Assembly (NCBI GenBank): GCA_000151295.1
Contig: GG745345.1
Coordinates: 782,231-846,230 of the forward strand
DNA length: 64,000 nucleotides
Source of the DNA: Allomyces macrogynus ATCC 38327
Taxonomy: Eukaryota > Blastocladiomycota > Blastocladiomycetes > Blastocladiales > Blastocladiaceae
Direction of reading: 5' to 3'
The translations under genes were made by a program, and so were the position numbers. The notes under the pieces were generated by a model that saw nothing but the letters and a program-made list of their open reading frames with translations, had not been told where the DNA came from and searched no databases. Numbering within the stretch: position 1 is the stretch's first letter; each line of letters opens with the position of its first letter. Shown in pieces: positions 55,343 through 63,719 of this stretch.

Positions 55343-57664
55343 CTACTCACTGTCATCGTCTGAGAGGTCCATTGCCGCTGGACCACAATACTCGTACGAG
55401 GTAACCTTCCGCCCATCCACCACCTTGCGCTTCCGAATGAAAAGCTTGTCATCACCCCGCTTGGTCGTGTCCACGGCTTGAGTCAAGGATACCCCGAGGT
55501 GAGTGCTTGACACCACTTGGTGGCCTGGGAAACGTCTCTCGACATACTTCTGGTACATGGCGTAGATGTCCCTGCTGTCCATGACCTTCTCCACCTCCAC
55601 GGCCCGGCCAGGCTCCATGAGGTTCCGCGGGAAGCCCCCATAGTCCACAAACTCCTTGATAAGCGCAGCAACAGGGTCAATGCAAGCTGCCGCCATGGCA
55701 TCACGGTCCTCATTCCGTGGGAACTTGGACAGACGAATGCCCTTCAGGTCCAGGTTCATGATGTACGTGAAAATCTTGTTTGTGTTTGCCTTGACAAACT
55801 CGGCAAGCTGTTCAAAGTAATCCTCATCACAGTGGTGAATGTTTGAAACCTTGAGGCAAAACACTCGGTGACTGGTTGCTGTAAGCGGCAGAATCGCTTC
55901 GTTGTTCGAGTTAATCATGAAATTGTTCATGTTCTTGGCCACGTAGCGGCGCATGGACTTTTCGTTGATGAGAATCTTGTCATCCGTGGTCATGTTCTTG
56001 AGCTTATCAAACATGGACCTGTGCTGCTTGAACCCCACTGCTGGCATCTCATCAAACAACACCAACGACTTGTTCTCGAGCTCTGAGTTGAACGTCTGCG
56101 CAAGGAACTGGTCTGCATTGTTCAGGGTCAGGCACAGCTCCTTTCCAAGCAGATGCTCAGACAACGTCTGGTAGAAGAACCCCTTGCCAGTCCCCTCGAG
56201 ACCAGTGATGCAGAGGACCACCCCATTGGCTTTGCTCGACGTGAACAGTTCCTGCATCCATTTCAGGACATACATGTACTCTGTCTCACGGTTGCTGCAA
56301 ATGACTTGCAGAATGTAGTCGAGGTATGGTGCGACCTCATCCCGCTCCACATGGCAACCCAGATTGGTTGCAGCAAACCCCGGGAAGGCATTGAAATGCT
56401 CAATGAAGCATTTCCCAGACTGCTCTCCCCACGTTGGCTTGTGGAAATCGAAAATCCGGGTCTTGACCTGTGGCATGTACCGGCCAAGGAGGTGATGGAT
56501 GGTCATACCAACCGTCTCGCCAGGAACATTGAGCAGCCAGGGGTCATGAATCGACGTGCGGAAATAGTACTTGCCCACATACAAATCCTTTCGACAGAAT
56601 TCGCCCATGTAGCACTTGAGCACCTCCTTGTAGCTTTCCTGGTCATCCTTGTCATTAAGACGACCAATGTGGTGTTCCACCTTGAATGCCCACTCCTGGT
56701 CGTACGATGGTTCCCTTTTCAAAACCTCTGCAACAAATGCCTTGGGGTCATCACAGTGGTCGGGAAAGTCCTTTTCCTGCAGCTTCGTTTGGTTATGCAC
56801 AATCGGCTTCTCTGCCCACTTGACATCAAACCCAGTTTGCTGAACCGTGTGTTGATGCAGTTCCTCGAGAAGCTGCTCATTGACGCGTTCGCTTTTGACC
56901 AGCATCACGCCATCAAAGCAAAGGACACTTGGTGCAATGTCACGCTCACGGAAGAACTCAATCGCCTCCATCAGAATGATGCTCTCCACTGCTTGGAACA
57001 CATTTGCCATGACTGAGCCCTTGTTCACAACCGAGACAGAGCGTTCCTTTGAGAATTGAACAATGACCGGGTAATCGGCGGCAATCTGCGGGTACGCAAC
57101 ATTGTACAGCATCTTGTGCATCTCCATGAGCTCTGGGTGAAGGCCTCGGGGTGGATGTTCACTAAAAATGACGCGCAGGAAATCGGACTTTTCCTTGAGC
57201 TTGTACTTGGACAGCGCCTCATCGCGATTCTCGAGGTACAGGTCCAGAGCCTTGCTGTTGAGGTTGTAAACCGACAAGATGGTCTTGAAAATGGATGGAG
57301 CGGCTGCCACCATGTCAATGTCCTGCAGCACACCCGCCGCCAGGGCACCCCGAAAGTCCTTCTTCATCCCCTGCAGAGAAGTACTGGTTGCATAGAGACG
57401 TCCAAAGCGCTTCTCTTGGTTCCGCTTCTTGTTTGTGAACGAGTAGACAGTCTCCTTGCCATCCCCATAGGACAGGTTGAATAGGCTGTGGTAGACCTTA
57501 AGCTGCTTCTTGATGTCCTGGGGAACACCCGAGTGCTTCTTGGTGAGGTCCTTGAGCACGTCCATGTTGACAAATTCACGGAGAACGACTTGGCGACTGT
57601 CATTCAGGAGCTTGTCAAGGCGGGTCATGGTTTCCTTGAGCTGGGGCGAGATTGTGTTCTGCAT
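55343..57664 (-). CDS. TVpol-like polymerase domain fused to SF3 helicase
   Basis: Predicted replication protein of the element, 773 aa, intact. Residues about 100-290 have the order of a family-A polymerase palm as in TVpol: motif A LQDIDMVAAAPSIF (D116), helix B KGSVMANVFQAVESIILMEA (214-233), motif C VLCFDGVML (D251). Residues about 440-610 form the superfamily-3 helicase: Walker A CITGLEGTGKGFF (488-495), Walker B SLVLFDEMP (535-540), motif C FMINSNNEAILPL (Asn 586-588) and Arg in SHRVFCL. The C-terminal 150 residues may be a DNA-binding wing and end in an acidic DLSDDDSE. This fusion is known from virophages and Polinton-like viruses. It is divergent from the zinc-binding gene, with a 129-bp AT-rich shared promoter region. 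No protein-primed polB gene is seen in this part. Confidence 0.85.
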   Translation of the reverse strand: MQNTISPQLKETMTRLDKLLNDSRQVVLREFVNMDVLKDLTKKHSGVPQDIKKQLKVYHSLFNLSYGDGKETVYSFTNKKRNQEKRFGRLYATSTSLQGMKKDFRGALAAGVLQDIDMVAAAPSIFKTILSVYNLNSKALDLYLENRDEALSKYKLKEKSDFLRVIFSEHPPRGLHPELMEMHKMLYNVAYPQIAADYPVIVQFSKERSVSVVNKGSVMANVFQAVESIILMEAIEFFRERDIAPSVLCFDGVMLVKSERVNEQLLEELHQHTVQQTGFDVKWAEKPIVHNQTKLQEKDFPDHCDDPKAFVAEVLKREPSYDQEWAFKVEHHIGRLNDKDDQESYKEVLKCYMGEFCRKDLYVGKYYFRTSIHDPWLLNVPGETVGMTIHHLLGRYMPQVKTRIFDFHKPTWGEQSGKCFIEHFNAFPGFAATNLGCHVERDEVAPYLDYILQVICSNRETEYMYVLKWMQELFTSSKANGVVLCITGLEGTGKGFFYQTLSEHLLGKELCLTLNNADQFLAQTFNSELENKSLVLFDEMPAVGFKQHRSMFDKLKNMTTDDKILINEKSMRRYVAKNMNNFMINSNNEAILPLTATSHRVFCLKVSNIHHCDEDYFEQLAEFVKANTNKIFTYIMNLDLKGIRLSKFPRNEDRDAMAAACIDPVAALIKEFVDYGGFPRNLMEPGRAVEVEKVMDSRDIYAMYQKYVERRFPGHQVVSSTHLGVSLTQAVDTTKRGDDKLFIRKRKVVDGRKVTSYEYCGPAAMDLSDDDSE

Positions 57665-57793
57665 TGTTCCTTACTTTTGGAATGAGAAAAAAAAAGAGGG
57701 GATATGCACGAGATTATATGCGTTTGAACGCATCGATAATCCAGTCGTGTTGCAAATTAAGTCCTGAAGTTTACAAATTGGTACCAAGCAAAG

Positions 57794-58510
57794 ATGGACG
57801 AAATCCGCCAATATACCAAGGAACTATTCTGGTGTGCAAAGCCTGGAAAGCAAAATCCACCCAAGTCACCAGAATGGCTTGTAGACCGGCTCTCTGCCTT
57901 GTTGGAGATGCCAGTGAGAGAGGTTGAGCTGAAAATACAGCTTCGAATCCTACTTCAAGGTTTTGAACACGTCGGGCACCACAAAAAACAGCCAGATGAG
58001 GATTTGACATGTCTTTGTGGAATTCATGTCAATGACGTGTGGATTGTGGGGAATGGCCCAGTGAAAATTGGGATTGGGACAACATGCATTAACCGAATTG
58101 ATGAAGCCATGGGTAAAAAGATTAACAAACTAATCAAAATACGTGAGCGGAAGACATTTGACTGTGTGCCATGTGGAAGGCGTCATCTGAAAACACAAGG
58201 ATGTCCACTCGACAAGAAGCCTGTCCAGATTCAAACGCGAATCCCGAGTCCACCGCCAGCCTACTCTCCAATGCCTCCAGTGAAAACGTGTGTCAAATGC
58301 TCAAAACCAAATTCGACAAAGTACGCCACATGTCAGCCATGCATGCAGAAAGCAAAGCATTGCGCGACAAAAGGATGCTCCAAACTCGTGTTCAAGGAGG
58401 GTCACCAGATTTGCTATCACTGCCACATTCAGGCGTCAGGTCCCACAAAACAGTGTCGCTGTGGCAAAATCATCAAGGCAACCTACAACAGTTGCTTCCT
58501 TTGTAAGTGA
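57794..58510 (+). CDS. Cys-rich zinc-binding protein of the viral element
   Basis: 238 aa, intact, AT-richer codons than host genes. Residues 70-105 read LTCLCGIHVNDVWIVGNGPV...IGTTCINRI, a C-x-C-G...IG-x-x-C arrangement seen in proteins of giant viruses and virophages, followed by FDCVPCGRRH. The C-terminal half has CVKCSKPNS...CQPCMQK, CATKGCSKLVFK...CYHC and CRCGKIIKATYNSCFLC, i.e. a chain of probable zinc ribbons separated by a Pro-rich linker. Nucleic-acid or protein binding is likely; a specific role cannot be given. Its 3' end overlaps nothing, and a CCTAGG pair lies in the 59-bp gap to the next gene. Confidence 0.7.
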   Translation: MDEIRQYTKELFWCAKPGKQNPPKSPEWLVDRLSALLEMPVREVELKIQLRILLQGFEHVGHHKKQPDEDLTCLCGIHVNDVWIVGNGPVKIGIGTTCINRIDEAMGKKINKLIKIRERKTFDCVPCGRRHLKTQGCPLDKKPVQIQTRIPSPPPAYSPMPPVKTCVKCSKPNSTKYATCQPCMQKAKHCATKGCSKLVFKEGHQICYHCHIQASGPTKQCRCGKIIKATYNSCFLCK

Positions 58511-58521
58511 TTCTCAAACGC

Positions 58522-58562
58522 GTTTTGGACCTAGGGTTTTTTTTCTTGTCCTAGGATAAACA
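58522..58562 (+). promoter_or_regulatory. Paired CCTAGG motif around a T tract before the coiled-coil gene
   Basis: ggacctaggg, eight T, cttgtcctagga and then aaacaaaaaaac directly before the ATG at 58570. The same palindromic core clusters at the left end of the element. A promoter or operator role is inferred from position only. Confidence 0.45.
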
Positions 58563-58569
58563 AAAAAAC

Positions 58570-59141
58570 ATGGAACAAATTCTTCAGCAGCTTCTCGAGG
58601 GTCAGGCTGTCATGCTGAACCGCATTGCCCAGCTTGAACGTGGTGTTACAGTCATGACACAATTCGTTGAACGATTCCAGACAGCCATGGGTGTGAAGGC
58701 CGAGGAACCACTTGAGGAACCACTTGAGGACCAGCCCGAGGAAGTTATCGAGCTGCCTGTTGCCGATTCGGAATCAGAGATTGTGATTCAGGAACACGAA
58801 CCACTTGAGGAATTTGTGTTTGAACCGCTCCTCAAGGAGTACGTCCATGATGCCAATGACAAGCCGTGCGAAAAAGCCACCAAGAAGCGCCGTGAAAATT
58901 TGCTGACGTGGTTCAAGGGCAATGTGTCACAGATGAAGGGGAGTGAGGGGCTCGACATTGTCGCCGAATGGTCACGACTATTCAACCTGATGAACGTGCG
59001 TCAGCTCAAGGACACGGCCGCTGCCTTGAACAGCATCAAGCTGTCGGGCAAGCGTTTCTCGAACGTGGACATTGAGGACCTCCACCACCAGTGCCATGAG
59101 TGCAGAAACCAAGGACAAGATGACAGGTTGCTCAATGCAAG
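58570..59141 (+). CDS. Coiled-coil/acidic protein of the viral element (3' end lost in gap)
   Basis: Starts MEQILQQLLEGQAVMLNRIA, a short coiled coil of about 45 residues. Then comes an acidic region with EEPLEEPLEDQPEE-type repeats and, from about residue 90, a charged globular part (KKRRENLLTWFKGNVSQM, VRQLKDTAAALNSIKLSGKR). It is open into the 100-N gap. Family unknown. It could be continuous with the fragment after the gap, but the frames on the two sides cannot be linked. Confidence 0.6.
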
Positions 59142-59241
59142 NNNNNNNNNNNNNNNNNNNNNNNNNNNNNNNNNNNNNNNNNNNNNNNNNNNNNNNNNNN
59201 NNNNNNNNNNNNNNNNNNNNNNNNNNNNNNNNNNNNNNNNN
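59142..59241. other. Assembly gap (100 N, size probably arbitrary)
   Basis: Exactly 100 unknown bases, the usual placeholder for a gap of unknown length, inside the viral element. Confidence 1.
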
Positions 59242-59286
59242 TCTCCTGGCCATTTTCATTTCAGCTGCTGTGGGCCTGCGTTGTGA

Positions 59287-59739
59287 CCAGTGTACCTGAC
59301 GTGTGCCAAGACCAATGACTACCCCTACCTCGAAGTCGAGGGTGAGCACCTCTGGATGCGCGGTCCGATTATGAGCGCCAAGGCCAAGGACAAGGGGTAC
59401 AGCATCAATGTGCTCATCGACCCAGCATTCGCCAGCCACATCACCGCCAGCGTCCAAGAGCGTGCCAAAATGGGCCAGAAATTTGTTTTCACCGATTTGG
59501 TGGACGAGGACAAGGACAAGAGCTTTGACCGCTATTCCAGACTCATCCGCACAGCATCTCAGAGCATTCCGGAGTTGAATGGCGCAAGTACTGTCGATTT
59601 CCGCAAGGCTCACGTGACCCACGACCTGGGCCTGTACAAGCGCAACGCCATGACCTATGAGGAGCTCAACGCCCAGTTCTCTGCACGCGGGCACAGTCTG
59701 GCCGTGCTGGACCATTACTACCGCCCGGACGCGGAATAG
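59287..59739 (+). CDS. C-terminal part of an unknown viral-element protein
   Basis: Open frame after the gap, ending RPDAE-TAG. It reads YLEVEGEHLWMRGPIMSAKA, SINVLIDPAFASHI, KFVFTDLVDEDKDKSFDRYS and GLYKRNAMTYEELNAQFSAR. The frame is closed by TGA at 59284, so either translation starts inside (ATG at about 59356) or the sequence next to the gap is faulty. The beta-rich, acidic content is unlike the coiled-coil part before the gap; it could be a separate gene. It stops 22 bp before the integrase start. No family recognised. Confidence 0.5.
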   Translation, partial: PVYLTCAKTNDYPYLEVEGEHLWMRGPIMSAKAKDKGYSINVLIDPAFASHITASVQERAKMGQKFVFTDLVDEDKDKSFDRYSRLIRTASQSIPELNGASTVDFRKAHVTHDLGLYKRNAMTYEELNAQFSARGHSLAVLDHYYRPDAE

Positions 59740-59761
59740 ATTTTGTTGAGTACTTGTAAAG

Positions 59762-61048
59762 ATGGCCAAGAAGCAGTCCAAGGAACAAGACCATAGCAAC
59801 GACCCAAATCGCCAGCCGCTGAGCGGACCCCAGGAGCTATTCTTGAAACGGTTGTATTATGAATGGTTTCCAGGCGCAGGGTACCACGCTCTGTATGAGG
59901 CAGTTGTGCGTGAGGCGCCATCGACTCTCCCCCACATTTACCGCAACCAGGTTCGGGAATGGCTGAACACACAGGAGCTGTACCAGCGCAACAAGCAGCC
60001 CCCTCCCAAGCGTGACATTTGGCGCATCCAGGCCACCTCTGTTTCGCGCGTCTACCAGCTGGACCTCATCGACATGGGCGAAGAGCGTATGTGGAAGGGC
60101 TTTCGCTATATTTTGAACGTGGTGGACGTGGCCAGTCGCAAGCTGTTCCTGGAGCCACTCAAGAAAAAGACACAGGGAACAGTGTACCTCGCATTCAAGA
60201 AAATCGCCAAGCATGAGCACTTTGGCAACAACCTGACCATCCACATGGACAATGGCGGTGAATTCGCTGCGTTGAAACGTGACCTGAGCATTTGATGTGT
60301 GCTGGGCAAGCCCCATGTACCCATGGGCCAGGGAATGGTCGAGTCGCTGAATAAACAGGTGCGGCGTTATGTCAACATGTATCTGCAGCAAGGCTACAAT
60401 GACTGGCCCATGGCTATCCCTCGATTCCAGGATTCGCTGAACTCTTTGTCGCGGAGAGGCACTGGCGGTCTGTCGGCCAATGAGGCTCACGAGATGCCCA
60501 AGGAAGAGTCCAAGGTATATTTTGAGGAACTGAAAGCAAAACAAACGCGCAATGATGACCCGCTCAATGACAATTTGCTGCCACTCGGTGCCACTGTGCG
60601 CTACCGATTGCCATACAAGAGTCAGCTGGAGAAAAAGAACATGCCCACGTACAGTGCCACGCTGCATACCATCGTTCAGCGTCGAAAAGGCACGGGCATC
60701 AGCAGTCCTTCGTATACAATTTCAGACATGCCTCGCTGGTACAATGCCAGCGATTTGCAGGTCATCAAAAAGGTCGAGGCGTATGAACGTGAGAAGCGGC
60801 CTGTGGTGCAGCGCGTCAAGAACACTTCGAATGTGGTCATGGTCCCAGCTGAGCAAGTGCTGAGGCGCTCAGAGCGTCTTCGCAACAAGCAGGCGCCAGA
60901 AGCAGTGCCAGTGGAGCCTGTCCCTGAGCCCACCCCAGAGCCAGAGCCAGTAGAAGAGGAGCCGTTTGTGCCACGTCGCTCAAAGCGTATCCAGAATAGG
61001 TTAGCGCAACAGGTAGAGACTCAGGGTAACATGAACGCCAACCGCTGA
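59762..61048 (+). pseudogene. Retroviral-type DDE integrase with in-frame TGA
   Basis: Polinton/virophage-type rve integrase. Up to codon 177 it reads through an N-domain, then YQLDLIDMG (D101), YILNVVDVASRKLFLEPLKKK and IHMDNGGEF (D163). Codon 178 is TGA (60293-60295). The same frame continues with CVLGKPHVPMGQGMVESLNK (E194), then an SH3/chromo-like module (ATVRYRLPYKSQLEKK, YTISDMPRWYNASDLQVIKK) and a tail with two RRSxRxxN motifs and a Pro/Glu linker. Only about 30 residues separate D163 and E194, where this fold usually has 35, so bases may also be lost at the stop. The protein is probably inactive as read; a base error or recoding is the alternative. It overlaps the fibre gene tail to tail by 48 bp. 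Confidence 0.85.
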
Positions 61049-63016
61049 CAGAGTGACATCACTCATCCAGTTGAAGCAGTAGGTGTGGGTCGAGTCAAGA
61101 TACACTGGGGCTGATGCACTCATCCATGTATTGCCAGACTTGACGCTCTGGGCAGAGACCAGGGTGAGTGAACCGGGGAAATTCCCTGCTGTGCTGCTCG
61201 TGTAATCGTAGAGATATACAGTGGCATTGTGCTCAGCAGACGGATTGCTTGTGTACCAGCACAATGTGTTTGTCATGTACCATCCACTGGTTGAGACAGT
61301 GAAACACCCACCAGTGCCAGACGCGTTAAACGCACCTGCAGGAACTGAGCTGTTGATGATGGCTGTCTGCATGTTTGTGCCAGCGAGTTTCACAAATGAG
61401 GTGGCTGTGAACGCAATGGGCGCCGAAGAGTTGAACATAATCTGGCCGTAGCGGAGGGTTGGAAGCATGCTCGCCTGCACCTGTCCCCATGTTGCCGCGT
61501 GGTTGTTTGCCGTGGCATCTGAGCACTGAACCGTCCTGTTTACCTGCAGCTTCGAGGTCCCACTGGGAGCCGCTCCAATCGACATGTTCCCCCCAGCACA
61601 CACTTGGATACTGTTGCTGCTGCTCGTGTTCAATTCACTGTAACCATATGCGCGGTTGAAGGCCAAATTCATGAGCTTGGAGCCCGTGAGTGTCGTGAAA
61701 TCAATATAACACACGCCATTACTGCCCCCACCATCGTTGCAGCGCATTTCAAAGCCTGCATTCCCGCTGTTGTAGAGGTACAACCCTCGGGTGGTTGCCC
61801 AGTTGGCCCCGATGCCACCAGAGACAACGAGTGCACCTGTTGTTGCACTGGTCGTGGCAGTGGTATCAGTGATGCGTGTCTGGCCGCCAACCCACAGACT
61901 CTTCCCTACACCCAACCCACCCGATACGACCAGGGCACCAGTCGACGAACTGGTACTGTCAGTGGTGTTGGTGAAAGTGTTTTGGTTTGCTGTGCTGACC
62001 ATTCCAGCGGTCCCAGTGGCAATCAGCGAGTTGACTTGGGACAGGGGTGTCAGGTGAGTGCCCACGGTAGCCGTTGCACCACTGACATTCCCAGTTGCAA
62101 CCACATTGCCGCCCACATACAGATTCTTTGCAACGCCTGCCCCACCAGCCACTGTCAGTGCACCACTGCCAGAAGACACGCTGTCAGTCGTCAGAGTCAG
62201 TGCCACGGCAGACGATGGGGTGAGAAAGCCCGTGGTGCCTGCTGAAATCAAACCCTGAACCTGTGTGAGGGTCGGCACATGGGAGCCGGCGACAGCTGTG
62301 GCAGCTGTAAGGTTCCCCGTGACGGTGGCATTGCCGCCAATGTTGACGCTCTTTGCCACCCCCAGCCCACCCTGAATGACAACACCGCCCGTTGACATTG
62401 TGGTGCTCTCTGTCGTGTTGCCAAATGTGAATTGCTGGCCCAACCCAAGTGTTGACTGCGATAGTGTCCCGCTCACAATGGACCCATTCACAGACGACAC
62501 CTTGGTGCTCACGTCTGGCAGATTGGCCAGCGGGACGGTCCCAGTCAGTTTTGTTGAGTCGAGACCTGAGATTTGCGTGTTGGAAACCTGGCCAATGAGC
62601 TTGGTGGCGCTCAGACCATTGAGACTTGTGTCGCCAAAGGTGCCTGTGACCTGCGATGAGGGGATGCTCGGGAGGACACTCAGAGGCAGCACGCCTGAAG
62701 TAATTTTGGCCGCGTCCAGTGACACGACCTTTGCATTTGTAACCGAGGCGTCAGTCAGCCGTGAGCCATTTACAGTGGACAGCTTGGCGTCTGAAATACC
62801 ACCATCTTTCACAGACAGCTGGTTGTTGGCATTCACGGAAAAGGTGGCCGTGTCATAAGCCAGACTCACATTGCCACCAGTGACTGTCAGGGGAGGGGTT
62901 GCCACTGTGGATGCTGTGCCTGCCACTACATTGGTGATTGCTGTGGCCAATTCGGCGTCTGTGGCATACGAGCTATCATCCGCAATGAGCCCAAATACGT
63001 TTAGTGGAGTGTTCAT
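61001..63016 (-). CDS. Fibre-like structural protein with repeated glycine modules and C1q/TNF-like end
   Basis: 671 aa, intact. It starts MNTPLNVFGLIADDSSYATD; residues about 70-190 hold SDAKLSTVNGSRLTD-like short repeats of trimeric fibre shafts. Residues about 200-430 contain at least four copies of a module around TTDSTSSSTGALVVSGGLGV followed by GKSLWVGG or AKNLYVGG. Such modules occur in phage tail fibres and surface proteins of algal and giant viruses. The C-terminal 140 residues (IMFNSSAPIAFTATSFVKL, GWYMTNTLCWY, VYLDSTHTYCFNWMS, VTLSLYLLR) have the beta-strand pattern of C1q/TNF-like trimer heads. Attachment or virion decoration is the inferred role. The high Ser/Thr/Gly content and lack of a signal peptide fit a virion protein. 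Confidence 0.75.
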   Translation of the reverse strand: MNTPLNVFGLIADDSSYATDAELATAITNVVAGTASTVATPPLTVTGGNVSLAYDTATFSVNANNQLSVKDGGISDAKLSTVNGSRLTDASVTNAKVVSLDAAKITSGVLPLSVLPSIPSSQVTGTFGDTSLNGLSATKLIGQVSNTQISGLDSTKLTGTVPLANLPDVSTKVSSVNGSIVSGTLSQSTLGLGQQFTFGNTTESTTMSTGGVVIQGGLGVAKSVNIGGNATVTGNLTAATAVAGSHVPTLTQVQGLISAGTTGFLTPSSAVALTLTTDSVSSGSGALTVAGGAGVAKNLYVGGNVVATGNVSGATATVGTHLTPLSQVNSLIATGTAGMVSTANQNTFTNTTDSTSSSTGALVVSGGLGVGKSLWVGGQTRITDTTATTSATTGALVVSGGIGANWATTRGLYLYNSGNAGFEMRCNDGGGSNGVCYIDFTTLTGSKLMNLAFNRAYGYSELNTSSSNSIQVCAGGNMSIGAAPSGTSKLQVNRTVQCSDATANNHAATWGQVQASMLPTLRYGQIMFNSSAPIAFTATSFVKLAGTNMQTAIINSSVPAGAFNASGTGGCFTVSTSGWYMTNTLCWYTSNPSAEHNATVYLYDYTSSTAGNFPGSLTLVSAQSVKSGNTWMSASAPVYLDSTHTYCFNWMSDVTLSAVGVHVTLSLYLLR

Positions 63017-63049
63017 GTGGATTATTATATTCTATGCACAAAATTAAAA

Positions 63050-63303
63050 TGAACAGCTTTGAAGAACAGTTTGAGACGCTGGACGAGGTCGGCGAGTACC
63101 TTGGTCTGCCCAAAGCCTTCTACGACCTCGATGATGGGGCCAAGGAAGCCTACATTGACCGCTACATGAAGGAGAAGCAAAAGAAGCTGCGCCGGTACCG
63201 GTTTGTCAAGGACACCACAGACCAGGACCGTGCCTTGGCAGTCCGTGACCGAATGCGTCTCAAACTGAAAAACCGTGAATGGAGCGGGAGAAGGCCCAAT
63301 TGA
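63050..63303 (+). CDS. Small charged protein of the viral element
   Basis: 84 aa from the ATG at 63050 (an in-frame ATG at 63035 is possible). It reads MNSFEEQFETLDEVGEYLGL, LDDGAKEAYIDRYMKEKQKK, ending RMRLKLKNREWSGRRPN: acidic helix first, strongly basic second half. Divergent from the fibre gene. No family recognised. Confidence 0.55.
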
Positions 63304-63318
63304 AACTACTTCTTGGAT

Positions 63319-63383
63319 TATAAAGTTGAAAACGTGCTAGTTTGTAGCATCTATAAAGTTGAAAACGTGCTAGTTTGTAGCAT
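63319..63383 (+). repeat. Tandem direct repeat, 2 x 32 bp
   Basis: Two identical copies of tataaagttgaaaacgtgct agtttgtagcat (63319-63350 and 63352-63383), separated by one base, in the spacer before the next small gene. Each starts with a TATAAA box. Confidence 0.85.
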
Positions 63384-63467
63384 TCCAAAATTGTAAAATG
63401 TGGAACTTGCACAGTGCAATTCAGACAATTTAATTTTGTTGCTGAAAGATAAACATTCATTTTCAAC

Positions 63468-63707
63468 ATGGCACGCCAACGTGGCACCAGAGGGCCACGC
63501 AAAGATTCCGAGCCTCACAAGGAACTCATCAGAACAATCTTTCAACAGAACTCAGATGTCATTGTCCCTTACAACAACCCTGACAGGAAACTTGGTGCCG
63601 GTTACCGCATTATTAAGACAGGTAGGCACAGGTATCATGACTCGCTGTCCAGGGTCATCAAAGAACTTGTCGAGTACTTCAACTCAATTGACCGCAAACC
63701 ACTTTGA
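63468..63707 (+). CDS. Small basic protein of the viral element
   Basis: 79 aa: MARQRGTRGPRKDSEPHKEL..., NPDRKLGAGYRIIKTGRHRY, ending ELVEYFNSIDRKPL. The basic N-terminus suggests nucleic-acid binding. An AT-rich leader follows the tandem TATAAA repeats. No family recognised. Confidence 0.55.
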   Translation: MARQRGTRGPRKDSEPHKELIRTIFQQNSDVIVPYNNPDRKLGAGYRIIKTGRHRYHDSLSRVIKELVEYFNSIDRKPL

Positions 63708-63719
63708 AGCCAAGAGGAC

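Noticed and set aside
58978..59799. Antisense 273-codon ORF over the viral coiled-coil and unknown genes
   Set aside because: It runs through the 100-N gap and mirrors the plus-strand genes, which have the better coding character and packing.
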